64,000 nucleotides of DNA, taken from Rhododendron vialii. Taxonomy: Eukaryota; Streptophyta; Magnoliopsida; Ericales; Ericaceae. Shown piece by piece: positions 1 through 9,685 of this stretch. Position 1 is the first letter of the stretch. The number at the start of each line of letters is the position of its first letter. Where the stretch lies: assembly GCF_030253575.1 (NCBI RefSeq), contig NC_080557.1, positions 45,150,501-45,214,500 on the forward strand, in the 5' to 3' direction. Made by a program: the position numbers and the translations under genes. Under the pieces are notes generated by a model. That model saw only the letters and a list, made by a program, of their open reading frames with translations, was not told the origin of the DNA and searched no databases.

Positions 1-500
1 ATGCACAACCCTTCAAGTTCAATACCCTCTTATCATAATAATAATAATAAAGCATGAAGTTTCTATATGAAGATTCAATATCAAGTGCAGCACTTCAAAG
101 AGGGAACGACTCCTATTAGCCCTAGGAATAAACCTTTGCTTAATATTGCTTTAACCCTGTAATGATTCTCAAAATATGCAAAGACAAGAAGAACACCAAC
201 ATCCAAAACAGGAAAATCTACATGCTAGAGAACAATTTGAAAAGAAGTGAGGAAAATGTTCTAGCAAAATTGCTTCCTGACAAAAGATGGAATGCAGCCA
301 TCCTCTTCTTCTTCTCCCATTACACCCCCTCATTTCATCTCTCCTATGACACATATGCACTAAAAATACCCCATATCAGTAAATGCAAAGCTATATGTTA
401 TCAGTAAATGCAAAGCTATATGGAAACTACCACTTCAAATGCCATATGCCATAAGTGGCATGACTTGTATTTTCCCTAAGTTATATGTTCTGGATTCGTT
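1..500. other. Left flank of the Copia insertion, probable intron of the RNF4-like gene
   Basis: No coding exon is convincing here on either strand. Joined to the sequence after 9518 it reconstitutes the empty target site of the Copia element. Since the RNF4-like gene is on the minus strand and its RING exons are not yet seen, this stretch is probably intron (inference). It contains a short tandem duplication, period 25 bp, at about 374-423 (unit beginning tatcagtaaatgcaaagc). Confidence 0.5.
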
Positions 501-837
501 ATCACTGTTGAAAAATGTATGCATTATAATTTGTGAAAATTTATATGCATCTCTATTAATTATTTTGATGATTAATTCAATGATATTTTTATTCGGCAAA
601 TACAAAATTATCGAAAAGTCGATTCCCGAATTAAATATTTTCGTGACCTTGAAATATAGCATAAAGTCTCTTGGATTCATGATTTATATTTACAAAGACT
701 TTATTGAGCTCAATACATGCTTTAACGGTTTATTTAGATGAAATTGTGAGCCACAGGTTGACGAACCGGCTGACAAGCCGGCTGTCTGAACAGAAAGCTG
801 TGACAACCGGACGACCACCCGGATGACCACTCTATCA

Positions 838-985
838 AACGGCTAGTTTCCAACGGCTAGTTTCAAACGGCTAGTTTCCAACGGCTAGTTTCAAACGGCT
901 AGTTTCCAACGGCTAGTTTCCAACGGCTAGTTTCAAACGGCTAGTTTCCAACGGCTAGTTCCAACGGCTAGTTTCCAACGGCTAG
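838..985 (+). repeat. 14-bp tandem repeat in LTR U3 (about 11 copies)
   Basis: About 11 copies of aacggctagtttcc, with c/a variation at the last base and one 13-bp unit, lie 20-165 bp upstream of the LTR TATA box. The same array occurs at 8752-8899 in the 3' LTR. Position and regularity suggest an enhancer-like array controlling element transcription; this is inference. Confidence 0.9.
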
Positions 986-1002
986 GAAGCATATGGATGG
1001 CT

Positions 1003-1009
1003 ATATAAG
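1003..1009 (+). promoter_or_regulatory. Predicted TATA box of the 5' LTR
   Basis: The sequence ctatataagg lies just downstream of the 14-bp repeat array, the expected place for the U3 core promoter. The start of R would be about 30 bp further on. The 3' LTR copy is at 8917-8923. Confidence 0.7.
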
Positions 1010-1601
1010 GCATCAAGAACTCATTAATGAGTAAATACACAAGCTACAACATTCCATATTATTGCAAGAGCAAATTCTCAAAAGATCAAAGCCAAAAATT
1101 CTCATTGTTCTTCCACTTTCATATTATTCTTGAGAGAAAATTTGTACAAGTCGTGAGCGATAATTTTCATACCTTCTTCACATACTTGTATTTCCTAAGT
1201 GAGTGTTTGAGTCAAACACTTGAAAGCTTAGAAGACCAAATTCGGGTTGGAATTTGGGTGTTATTGTTTTTGAGAAGTTTTCGGAGAAAATTCTTGCGGT
1301 TGTGCTAGCTCCTCGGGAAAGCTAGAGGCATTCGGTTCTTGTAAGCACCCGCAAGACTTACAAGTTGTAATCTTTTAAAGATTAGTCTAACCTTCAAGTA
1401 ATTGCTTGAGGAGAAGTGGAGTAGGGCCGGACCGTGGACAAATCCGGACCGAACCACTATAAACGGGTTCTATCTCTCTATCTCTCTATTTTGATTGCAT
1501 ACTTATTGTTTGCATATATTGTTAGAGATAAATTTTTATTGGTAATTATTACTAGCAATCCTATTCACCCCCCCTCTAGGTTGCATAATTTGGGTAACAA
1601 T

Positions 1602-1613
1602 TGGTATCAGAGC
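1602..1613 (+). other. Primer binding site (tRNA-iMet)
   Basis: TGGTATCAGAGC is complementary to the 3' end of initiator tRNA-Met, the usual minus-strand primer of plant Copia elements. It lies 2 bp after the LTR end. Confidence 0.93.
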
Positions 1614-1657
1614 CTCGGCTCTTGTTTGTAGATTTAACCATCTAAGAGTTAAGATCC

Positions 1658-3304
1658 ATGGCAACCACTAGTAATGTTTCTTGTATCGAAGGTCAATCGT
1701 CCAATAGACCTCCCTTGTTCACCGGAGAAAATTACTCTCATTGGAAAAATAGAATGATGATCTTTATTCAATCCACGGATTATGATCTATGGAAAATTAT
1801 CAAAAATGGTCTCATTATTCCTACTAAGAAAGTTGGAGAAGAGACTATGCCTAAACCAGATTATGAGTGGAGTCATTTGGAAAAGGCTTCAATAGAAAAG
1901 AACTATAGAGCTATGAACCTTCTTTTTTGTGCTATTACTCCCAATGAATATGATTGTGTTTCCGCATGTGAATCGGCTAAAGAAATATGGGATAAGTTAG
2001 AAATGTCACATGAAGGAGATAGTCAAGTTAAGGAGTCCAAAATTGATATTCTTGTGCATAGCTATGAGCTCTTCAAAATGAAACCGGATGAATCTATATC
2101 TCAAATGTTTGCTAGATTTGCTAGTATTACTAACGGTTTAAAAGCTCTTGGAAAGATTTACAGTCAATCCGAAATGACAAGGAAGGTGCTCCGTTCCATG
2201 CCAACCAATTGGGACACTACCACCTCCATCATCCTACAATCCAAAGATTTCTCAACATACACGATGGACAAGCTCATGGGATCTCTCATGACGGAGGAAA
2301 TGCATCACAACCTCAAGGGTGAAAAAGAGAAGAAAGTTAAGGATCTTGCCTTCAAAAGTACAACAAGCAAATCAAAAAGCAAGGAGGATTCAAGCAACGA
2401 AAGTGAAGATGATGAAATGGCGCTCATCACAAAAACGTTCAAGAAACTCCTCAAAAATAGAGCATCTCACAAAGGCAGAGGATTTTCAAGAAAAGATGGA
2501 GGCAAAGAAGAAAATAGTAAAAAGGATCCAATCATTTGCTACGAGTGCAAGAAGCCCGGCCACATCAAAAGTGAATGTCCATATGCAAAAAAATATTCAA
2601 AGAAGGACAAAAAGAGAGCTATGATGGCCGCATGGGACAATAGTGACGATAGTAGCTCCGATGAGGACGATGAGCAACAAGAGGTCGCTAACTTGTGTTT
2701 CATGGCCATCGAAGAAAACGAGGTAGATCTCGACTCATCCTATTCCTTTGATGAATTATTTATTGCCTATAAAGAGTTGAAAGTAGAATTTGAAAAGGTT
2801 GTTTCTAAAAACAAATTTCTTAAAAAGGTTGCTAAAGATCTTTCACTAGAAATAGATGATTTAATTGAAGAGAAAGATATTTTGGAGGAAGAAAATGAAA
2901 GTTTAAGAACCTCTTTGGAAAAAGAAAAAGAGTATTTGAAGGATACTTCCAAAAACGAATCTTTAGAAAAACAAATTGATGATTTAACTAATTCTCTTTC
3001 AAAACTCACTAATGGAAAAGAAAGTTTAGACATTCTTCTTGGAAAACAAATGGTTTCTTTTCACAAGGCCGGAATTGGTTATAATCCCACTCAACACAAA
3101 AATCTTTTTGGAAAAGATGTTCCTCCTTCTAGCCATTCTAAATTGACATGTCATTATTGTGGTAAAATTGGTCATATTTCTCCTACATGTCCTATGAAAG
3201 GATACTCATCTTCTAATGCAAAAAAGGTTTGGGTTCCTAAGAACCGTATCAATGCTAACCTTCAAGGACCCAAGATGATTTGGGTACCAAAAGTCAAGAA
3301 TTGA
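1658..3304 (+). CDS. gag: Copia Gag polyprotein (548 aa)
   Basis: Capsid/nucleocapsid protein that forms the virus-like particle. The N-terminal third has the typical plant Copia Gag pattern (NRPPLFTGENYSHWKNRM, then a helical capsid-like region to about residue 215). A CCHC zinc knuckle begins CYECKKPGH (residues 294-307), and a second one begins CHYCGKIGH (498-511). Between them is an acidic, coiled-coil-like stretch rich in Lys/Glu/Leu (about residues 360-455). The start was chosen because it is the first ATG after the primer binding site in a fully open frame. It ends in UGA; the protease motif follows in another frame with no overlap, so Gag-Pol is not one continuous frame here. Confidence 0.95.
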   Translation: MATTSNVSCIEGQSSNRPPLFTGENYSHWKNRMMIFIQSTDYDLWKIIKNGLIIPTKKVGEETMPKPDYEWSHLEKASIEKNYRAMNLLFCAITPNEYDCVSACESAKEIWDKLEMSHEGDSQVKESKIDILVHSYELFKMKPDESISQMFARFASITNGLKALGKIYSQSEMTRKVLRSMPTNWDTTTSIILQSKDFSTYTMDKLMGSLMTEEMHHNLKGEKEKKVKDLAFKSTTSKSKSKEDSSNESEDDEMALITKTFKKLLKNRASHKGRGFSRKDGGKEENSKKDPIICYECKKPGHIKSECPYAKKYSKKDKKRAMMAAWDNSDDSSSDEDDEQQEVANLCFMAIEENEVDLDSSYSFDELFIAYKELKVEFEKVVSKNKFLKKVAKDLSLEIDDLIEEKDILEEENESLRTSLEKEKEYLKDTSKNESLEKQIDDLTNSLSKLTNGKESLDILLGKQMVSFHKAGIGYNPTQHKNLFGKDVPPSSHSKLTCHYCGKIGHISPTCPMKGYSSSNAKKVWVPKNRINANLQGPKMIWVPKVKN

Positions 3305-3317
3305 TGTGCTATTGTAG

Positions 3318-6300
3318 GTATGCTTCAAAAGTTCTCTCAAGGAAGGAAGTTGGTACCTTGATAGTGGATGTTCAAGACACATGACCGGTGACAAGAGGGC
3401 TTTCAATTCTCTTTCGTCTAAAGATGGTGGACATGTCACATTTGGAGACAACAACAAAGGCAAAATCATAGGAATCGGTGATATAGGTAATTCTCCTATT
3501 ATTGAAGATGTTTTACTTGTTAGTGGTTTAAAACACAATCTTCTTAGCATAAGTCAATTATGTGATAGAGGAAATCGTGTTATCTTTGAAAAATCCAAAT
3601 GTATCATTGAAAATGTCAAAAGCAACAAGACACTCTTCGTTGGACAAAGACTTGAAAATGTATATGTTTTTAATCTCAATGATTTAAGTAATTGTGATAT
3701 AAAATGTTTTTCCGCTTTGAGTGAAAATAGTTGGCTTTGGCATAGGCGCCTAGGACATGCAAGTATGGATGCTATTTCAAAACTCTCTAGAAAAAATTTG
3801 GTAAAAGGTCTTCCTAAAATCAAATTTGAAAAAGATAGACTTTGTGGTCCTTGCCAACAAGGAAAACAAACCAAGGTTTCTTTTAAGTCCAAAAATGTTG
3901 TTTCAACTACTAGACCTTTGCAATTACTTCATATGGATTTGTTTGGACCAACTCGCTCTCCAAGTCTTTGTGGAAACTATTATTGTCTTGTTGTTGTTGA
4001 TGATTTCTCTAGATATACATGGGTGATGTTCCTAGCTCATAAGAATGAGGCTTATCCTAATTTCACTAAACTTTGTAGAAGAGTTCAAAATGAAAAAGGA
4101 TTTGTTATTTCTAACATTCGTACGGATCATGGAAAAGAACTTGACAATTCTTTATATGAAAAGTTTTGTGATGAACATGGTATTGGTCATAACTTTTCCG
4201 TACCTCGTACTCCTCAACAAAATGGAGTAGTAGAGAGAAAAAATCGTACTCTGGAAGAAATGGCCCGCACTATGCTTTGTGAAAACTCTTTGCCAAAATA
4301 TTTTTGGGCGGAAGCCGTTAATACCTCATGCTATATTTTGAATCGAGTTTTAATTAGGCCTATCCTCAAGAAAACTCCTTATGAGCTTTGGAATGGTAGA
4401 ATACCCAACATTAATTACTTTCATGCCTTCGGTTGTAAATGTTATGTATTAAACAATGGAAAAGATAACTTGGGTAAATTTGATTCAAAATCGGATGAAG
4501 GCATCTTTATTGGTTACTCTCTTACTAGCAAAGCATATAGAATTTATAATAAGCGCACTAATCTTGTTGAAGAATCTATTCACGTTTCCTTTGATGAATC
4601 TAATCCTTGTGCTACTAAGGATGTTGTTAATAATGATGACTTAGAAATTACACATGAGATTCATGACTTGACAATTCAAGAAAAAGTTGATGGTGATACT
4701 CAAGTAGAAAACTCTCAAATCAAAGAAGATGAAGTTATTAATCAACCTCAAGATGCCATGGGAGACAACCAAGATCTTTCCAAGGATTGGAGATTCGTGC
4801 AAAACCATCCAAAGGACTTGATTCTTGGAGAAGTTTCGAAAGGGGTAACCACTCGCTCGTCTCATAGAAATTTTTGTGAAAATCAAGCTTTTGTTTCTCA
4901 AATTGAGCCTAAAAACTTTCCGGAAGCTCAAGATGATGAAAATTGGATTTTGGCCATGCAAGATGAGTTAAATCAATTTGAAAGGAATAAAGTTTGGGCA
5001 TTAGTACCTAAGCCTCTTGATCACACTATTATAGGTACTAAATGGGTTTTTCGTAACAAGCTAGATGAATCCGGAAATATTGTTAGGAATAAAGCTAGAC
5101 TTGTTGCTCAAGGTTATAATCAAGAAGAAGGTATTGATTTTGAAGAAACTTTTGCACCGGTAGCTAGATTAGAGGCTATTCGCATATTACTTGCCTTTGC
5201 ATCTTTCAAAAATTTCAAGCTTTATCAAATGGATGTGAAAAGTGCATTTTTGAATGGGTTCATAAATGAAGAAGTTTATGTCAAACAACCTCCCGGCTTT
5301 GAAGATCATGTATACCCCGATCATGTTTTTAAACTCTCAAAAGCTTTATATGGTTTGAAGCAAGCACCACGTGCATGGTATGATAGACTTAGTTCATTCT
5401 TGCTTGACAATGGCTTTACTCGTGGAAAAATTGATACTACTCTTTTCATTAAAGCCAAAGGTAAAGATATGCTCATTATTCAAATATATGTTGATGATAT
5501 TGTCTTTGGTGCCACTAATGATAATATGTGCAAAGAGTTTGCTAAGTGTATGCAAGGTGAATTTGAAATGAGTATGATGGGGGAGCTTAACTTCTTCCTC
5601 GGACTTCAAATCAAGCAAACTAATGAGGGGATCCTAATCAACCAAGCCAAGTATGCGAAAGAACTTATTAAGAAGTTTGGCATGGAAGGATCAAAGCCAA
5701 CGAGCACACCAATGAGCACATCAACTAAGCTAGACAAAGATGAGAATGGTAAGGCCGTCAATGAAAAGATGTATCGAGGTATGATCGGCTCATTACTTTA
5801 TCTCACTGCAAGTAGACCGGATATAATGTTTAGTGTTTGCATGTGTGCTAGATTTCAATCATGTCCTAAAGAATCGCATTTAAAAGCTATTAAACGTATT
5901 TTTAAATATGTTGCCGGTTCTCATGACTTAGGATTGTTTTATCCACGTGGAGTTGCATTTGATTTAATTGGTTATTCGGATGCGGATTTTGGAGGTTTCA
6001 AAGTTGATCGTAAAAGTACAAGTGGGACTTGCCAATTTCTAGGGCACTCTCTAGTGTCTTGGCATAGCAAGAAACAAAATTCCGTAGCTCTATCTACCGC
6101 CGAGGCGGAATATGTAGCGGCCGGAAGTTGTTGTGCCCAAATATTGTGGATCAAACAACAAATGGAGGATTTCAATTTGCAATATGATCATATTCCTATT
6201 AAATGTGATAATACTAGTGCAATTAGCTTAACCAAGAATCCAATTCAACATTCTCGAACAAAACATATTGAGATTAGACATCATTTTATAAGAGATCATG

Positions 6301-6431
6301 TTCAAAAAGGGGATATTGAACTTAACTTTATTAGTACCGACAAGCAATTGGCGGACATTTTCACAAAACCCCTTGGTGAAGAACAATTTTGTTTCATTCG
6401 ACGAGAACTCGGCATGTCTAATCATTTATGA
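3318..6431 (+). CDS. pol: Copia Pol polyprotein (PR-IN-RT-RNaseH)
   Basis: The frame is open from 3318, just after a TAG at 3315-3317. The first ATG is at 3381, but the protease active site ([13 protein letters not shown], from 3351) lies upstream of it, so the functional product must begin before that Met. Integrase shows the GPCQQGK zinc region and a D,D-35-E triad (codons at 3936, 4125, 4233). Reverse transcriptase has YVDD at 5487-5498. RNase H has [18 protein letters not shown] and a C-terminal DIFTKPL. No internal stop or frameshift was found after 3318. The frame is +1 relative to gag; gag stops at 3302-3304, so the two frames do not overlap. Expression therefore needs recoding, a separate RNA, or help in trans (inference). 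Confidence 0.95.
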   Translation, partial: VCFKSSLKEGSWYLDSGCSRHMTGDKRAFNSLSSKDGGHVTFGDNNKGKIIGIGDIGNSPIIEDVLLVSGLKHNLLSISQLCDRGNRVIFEKSKCIIENVKSNKTLFVGQRLENVYVFNLNDLSNCDIKCFSALSENSWLWHRRLGHASMDAISKLSRKNLVKGLPKIKFEKDRLCGPCQQGKQTKVSFKSKNVVSTTRPLQLLHMDLFGPTRSPSLCGNYYCLVVVDDFSRYTWVMFLAHKNEAYPNFTKLCRRVQNEKGFVISNIRTDHGKELDNSLYEKFCDEHGIGHNFSVPRTPQQNGVVERKNRTLEEMARTMLCENSLPKYFWAEAVNTSCYILNRVLIRPILKKTPYELWNGRIPNINYFHAFGCKCYVLNNGKDNLGKFDSKSDEGIFIGYSLTSKAYRIYNKRTNLVEESIHVSFDESNPCATKDVVNNDDLEITHEIHDLTIQEKVDGDTQVENSQIKEDEVINQPQDAMGDNQDLSKDWRFVQNHPKDLILGEVSKGVTTRSSHRNFCENQAFVSQIEPKNFPEAQDDENWILAMQDELNQFERNKVWALVPKPLDHTIIGTKWVFRNKLDESGNIVRNKARLVAQGYNQEEGIDFEETFAPVARLEAIRILLAFASFKNFKLYQMDVKSAFLNGFINEEVYVKQPPGFEDHVYPDHVFKLSKALYGLKQAPRAWYDRLSSFLLDNGFTRGKIDTTLFIKAKGKDMLIIQIYVDDIVFGATNDNMCKEFAKCMQGEFEMSMMGELNFFLGLQIKQTNEGILINQAKYAKELIKKFGMEGSKPTSTPMSTSTKLDKDENGKAVNEKMYRGMIGSLLYLTASRPDIMFSVCMCARFQSCPKESHLKAIKRIFKYVAGSHDLGLFYPRGVAFDLIGYSDADFGGFKVDRKSTSGTCQFLGHSLVSWHSKKQNSVALSTAEAEYVAAGSCCAQILWIKQQMEDFNLQYDHIPIKCDNTSAISLTKNPIQHSRTKHIEIRHHFIRDHVQKGDIELNFISTDKQLADIFTKPLGEEQFCFIRRELGMSNHL

Positions 6432-6662
6432 AAAAGTTGTGTTCTTGATGTCAAAAGTTTTTTTTTGGATTCAATGTTGAGTTGATTGAATTCGTAAATA
6501 TCATACTTGATGGAGAGTACAAATGATCTTGATAAAGAAATCACCCTCCAAACATTTTATCATATGATTCATTTTCCTGTGTTTGGTATGCAGAAAAACA
6601 GTTTTATGGTCTTTAATGCTACTCCTCTTAAACGTTTTCTGGACTTAACCTGCATTTGTCAG

Positions 6663-7299
6663 TGTAGAGACCCGTATTTTATTTCCATAATTCTTTATGT
6701 TTTATTAAGGCATGAGTTGTGATATAAAATGGAGAATGAGTTCGGATGTCGAATGTGCTAGAATTTAGAAGTTCGGGATGCAAGTGTAATATGCATGGGT
6801 GTATAAGTGAAGGTGTGTGTAGGGGATAATTCTCCCCCACATATATTTCTTTTCTTTTCCGGGCAGACACACACACGTTTCTCTCTCTCTACTCCCTCGA
6901 CCGACTCTCTCTCTTTCTCACCTCTCCTCCAAACTTCTCTCTTCGATTTCATCGCCTTAGAATGAGATTTCGGAAAAATCCCAAGTACTAAAGTTGTTCT
7001 ACGCGACGAGATCTTCCTATTGATCGAAGAAGAATCATGATCGGAGCACTTTGAGGTTTCCTCCATGTTCGGGCTTGCTTCTAACCCTCGAGGTAGGGAT
7101 CTCCTACCTTCTTTACATGTTTAAGTGTTGGTTAGATGTACAAGAATCAAGTTTGATCATTTATTTTGAGTCTTGAACAAATCTGTTATATGCTGATAAT
7201 TTCGTGGGTTTTGGAAATCTGTCTTTTGGGAGCCCTCTGCTAGAAATCACTGGCATTTGTCATGATTAAGACCTCAAGGGGCGGGTCAGGGTCGTGACA
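6663..7299 (+). mobile_element. Nested solo LTR, probably Ty3/Gypsy (637 bp)
   Basis: The segment begins TGTAGAGACCCG and ends gggtcgtgaca, typical termini of plant Gypsy LTRs. It is flanked by a perfect 5-bp duplication GTCAG (6658-6662 and 7300-7304). It has no internal retroelement domain, so it is best read as a solo LTR left by LTR-LTR recombination. Open frames inside it on the minus strand are fortuitous. Orientation is inferred from the terminal sequence. Confidence 0.85.
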
Positions 7300-7588
7300 G
7301 TCAGTCGGATGTCCAAGCGGATGTCCAAGCGGACAACCGTGAGGATTGAGACTTATTCAAGCTTTTGCGTTGCTAACTCTGATTTATTAAGTCTGTTACA
7401 CTTAGTTTGTATGAACTTCATGGCTTAGTGCTTAAATTGTCTCTTATATACTTCGCCGATATGAATTTCTTGTCTCTAAGCTTGCAGGGATAATCATTCT
7501 CGGTAATACCCCTCGCATTCTTTAAAAAGCTCTCTTTTAGGGGGAGCATGTATTAAGGGGACACAACAATAAACACCCGAACACAATT

Positions 7589-7859
7589 TTCTTCCCCTAT
7601 TCTTGTTCTTTTCGGCGCCACCCCTATTCTTGTCCTATTCGGCGCCGCATCCCCTATCCTATCTCTATTCGGTGCCGCATCCCCTATTATCTCTCTTTCG
7701 GCGCAGCAATTCAATCAATTCGGCGCACCATTTCAAACAATTCGGCGCACCATTTCAAACAATTCGGCAATCTCATACTCTATAAATTCAACAACACTCT
7801 CTCTATCTCTTCATCTATCTATCTTTCCTTCTCTCTCGGCCTAAATCTCTCATCAAGCA
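7589..7859 (+). promoter_or_regulatory. Promoter-like leader of the accessory ORF
   Basis: Seven TTCGGC-type motifs, most extended to TTCGGCGC, are spaced through 7612-7769. They are followed by a TATA box (TATAAAT, 7781-7787) and a CT-rich stretch of about 70 bp that ends at the ATG (7860). TATA plus pyrimidine-rich leader is the usual layout of a plant pol II promoter and 5' UTR. No transcript evidence is available. Confidence 0.5.
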
Positions 7860-8132
7860 ATGGCAAACATACCGCAAGGGTTACCGTTTGAGTTTTACGA
7901 AAGAGATGCCGAACGAGCAGAGTTCAGGTTGTTTATCCAAACCATTTGGATGCAACTCTTTATCTTCATTCTGCTGTGTGCGTTACTTACAATGAGAATA
8001 CCACCATGGTTCGGGTGGAATGTAAATGTGGATACTCTGTGGTATTGGATTGGCATTGTAGCTGCCGTTGTAGCAGCCATTATTCGAGAATACGAAAATC
8101 AAGGACGCCAAGCTCTCAATGAACGAAGATAG
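7860..8132 (+). CDS. Accessory two-pass membrane protein of the Copia element (90 aa)
   Basis: I do not recognise a family. The 90-residue product has an acidic N-terminus (FEFYERDAERAEF), a hydrophobic segment at about residues 25-46, a Trp-rich loop (PPWFGW), a second hydrophobic segment at about 57-75 and a polar basic tail ending in ERR. This predicts a small hairpin membrane protein without a cleavable signal peptide. It lies between pol and the 3' LTR in sense orientation, where some plant Copia elements carry env-like or other extra ORFs. It is far shorter than an envelope protein and shows no glycoprotein features. TATA and CT-rich leader immediately upstream suggest its own transcript. 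Alternatives are a captured host gene fragment or a chance ORF; the clean double-TM pattern argues against chance. Confidence 0.6.
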   Translation: MANIPQGLPFEFYERDAERAEFRLFIQTIWMQLFIFILLCALLTMRIPPWFGWNVNVDTLWYWIGIVAAVVAAIIREYENQGRQALNERR

Positions 8133-8405
8133 AGTGCTACAGGGCAAGAGCGGCATGGTGCTGGAACCATGGCCCTATTGTTTTTCTCTTTTTAGTTTTT
8201 TTTTTTATGATGTCACAGGGGGAGAAAAAGCCAAGTTTTAATTGATCTATCTTGCCATTTTGGGCAAATTTAAAAAATTGCTTGCTATGATCTGATGATT
8301 ATTGCTATTACTCGTTGATCATAGATAACTGCTTTGGTGCATGTATTAAGGGGGAGATTGGCATAGCTCCTACTTGAATAAAAACTATCATTTTGTGTCA
8401 TCATC

Positions 8406-8419
8406 AAAAAGGGGGAGAT
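8406..8419 (+). other. Polypurine tract
   Basis: aaaaagggggagat lies directly before the 3' LTR and would prime plus-strand DNA. Similar tracts occur upstream at about 7538-7545, 8217-8228 and 8348-8359. Confidence 0.9.
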
Positions 8420-9513
8420 TGTTGAAAAATGTATGCATTATAATTTGTGAAAATTTATATGCATCTCTATTAATTATTTTGATGATTAATTCAATGATAT
8501 TTTTATTCGGCAAATACAAAATTATCGAAAAGTCGATTCCCGAATTAAATATTTTCGTGACCTTGAAATATAGCATAAAGTCTCTTGGATTCATGATTTA
8601 TATTTACAAAGACTTTATTGAGCTCAATACATGCTTTAACGGTTTATTTAGATGAAATTGTGAGCCACAGGTTGACGAACCGGCTGACAAGCCGGCTGTC
8701 TGAACAGAAAGCTGTGACAACCGGACGACCACCCGGATGACCACTCTATCAAACGGCTAGTTTCCAACGGCTAGTTTCAAACGGCTAGTTTCCAACGGCT
8801 AGTTTCAAACGGCTAGTTTCCAACGGCTAGTTTCCAACGGCTAGTTTCAAACGGCTAGTTTCCAACGGCTAGTTCCAACGGCTAGTTTCCAACGGCTAGG
8901 AAGCATATGGATGGCTATATAAGGCATCAAGAACTCATTAATGAGTAAATACACAAGCTACAACATTCCATATTATTGCAAGAGCAAATTCTCAAAAGAT
9001 CAAAGCCAAAAATTCTCATTGTTCTTCCACTTTCATATTATTCTTGAGAGAAAATTTGTACAAGTCGTGAGCGATAATTTTCATACCTTCTTCACATACT
9101 TGTATTTCCTAAGTGAGTGTTTGAGTCAAACACTTGAAAGCTTAGAAGACCAAATTCGGGTTGGAATTTGGGTGTTATTGTTTTTGAGAAGTTTTCGGAG
9201 AAAATTCTTGCGGTTGTGCTAGCTCCTCGGGAAAGCTAGAGGCATTCGGTTCTTGTAAGCACCCGCAAGACTTACAAGTTGTAATCTTTTAAAGATTAGT
9301 CTAACCTTCAAGTAATTGCTTGAGGAGAAGTGGAGTAGGGCCGGACCGTGGACAAATCCGGACCGAACCACTATAAACGGGTTCTATCTCTCTATCTCTC
9401 TATTTTGATTGCATACTTATTGTTTGCATATATTGTTAGAGATAAATTTTTATTGGTAATTATTACTAGCAATCCTATTCACCCCCCCTCTAGGTTGCAT
9501 AATTTGGGTAACA
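8420..9513 (+). repeat. 3' LTR of the Copia element
   Basis: Same length (1,094 bp) and, as far as I can read, same sequence as 506-1599, including the 14-bp array at 8752-8899 and TATA box at 8917-8923. The distal target duplication ATCAC follows at 9514-9518. Confidence 0.95.
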
Positions 9514-9685
9514 ATCACTTTGTTGAATACTCATTTTTTCAGTTTCGTGTGATAAATGGATGAGTCCAAAAATCTTCCTCAATACAATAAAATTATCGTG
9601 ATTGTTTGCATACATAATAAACATCAGCAGAAAGAAGGTACTCAGCCAGTTGCCACAAGCAAACAAGATAAATAATGCATGTTGG

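Larger units (their letters stand above)
506..1599 (+). repeat. 5' LTR of the Copia element
   Basis: It starts TGTTGAAAAATG directly after the target duplication and ends ggtaaca, two bases before the primer binding site. It holds a 14-bp tandem repeat in the presumed U3 (838-985), a TATA box (1003-1009) and no real gene; short open frames inside it recur identically in the 3' LTR. Confidence 0.95.
7546..8353 (+). repeat. Cassette bounded by 15-bp direct repeats
   Basis: The exact 15-mer gcatgtattaagggg occurs at 7546-7560 and 8339-8353, both times next to purine-rich tract sequence like that before the 3' LTR. The 778 bp between them contain a promoter-like leader and the 90-aa ORF. This fits gain of a segment by template switching at a polypurine-tract-like site, or a tandem duplication of that site. 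Which of these happened is inference. Confidence 0.75.
506..9513 (+). mobile_element. Full-length Ty1/Copia LTR retrotransposon (9,008 bp)
   Basis: Two LTRs of 1,094 bp (506-1599 and 8420-9513) run TG...CA and are flanked by the 5-bp target duplication ATCAC (501-505 and 9514-9518). A primer binding site matching initiator tRNA-Met follows the 5' LTR and a polypurine tract precedes the 3' LTR. Internal order is gag, protease, integrase, reverse transcriptase, RNase H, which is Copia order. I could find no difference between the LTRs and their internal features keep a constant 7,914-bp offset, so insertion looks very recent. Size, long LTRs and extra 3' DNA fit the SIRE/Maximus or Tork groups, but the lineage is not settled. 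Odd points: gag and pol are separated by a stop and a frame change, a solo LTR is nested at 6663-7299, and an extra ORF lies at 7860-8132. The element is antisense to the host gene. Confidence 0.97.

Noticed and set aside
838..985. CRISPR-like regular repeat array
   Set aside because: The unit is 14 bp with no spacers and lies in a plant LTR U3; it is a simple tandem repeat.
1027..1308. 93-codon ORF in the 5' LTR (repeated at 8941-9222)
   Set aside because: It is in the presumed R/U5 of both LTRs, has no domain and is best seen as chance open frame.
3290..3330. Programmed +1 frameshift joining gag and pol
   Set aside because: The frames do not overlap: gag ends at 3304 and the pol frame has a stop at 3315-3317, so one slip cannot connect them.
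6758..7066. 102-codon minus-strand ORF
   Set aside because: It lies wholly inside the solo LTR and has low-complexity Arg/Glu-rich content from CT-rich DNA.
7860..8132. Calling the 90-aa ORF an envelope protein
   Set aside because: Too short, with no glycosylation-rich ectodomain, signal peptide or fusion-type region; only a two-pass hairpin is supported.
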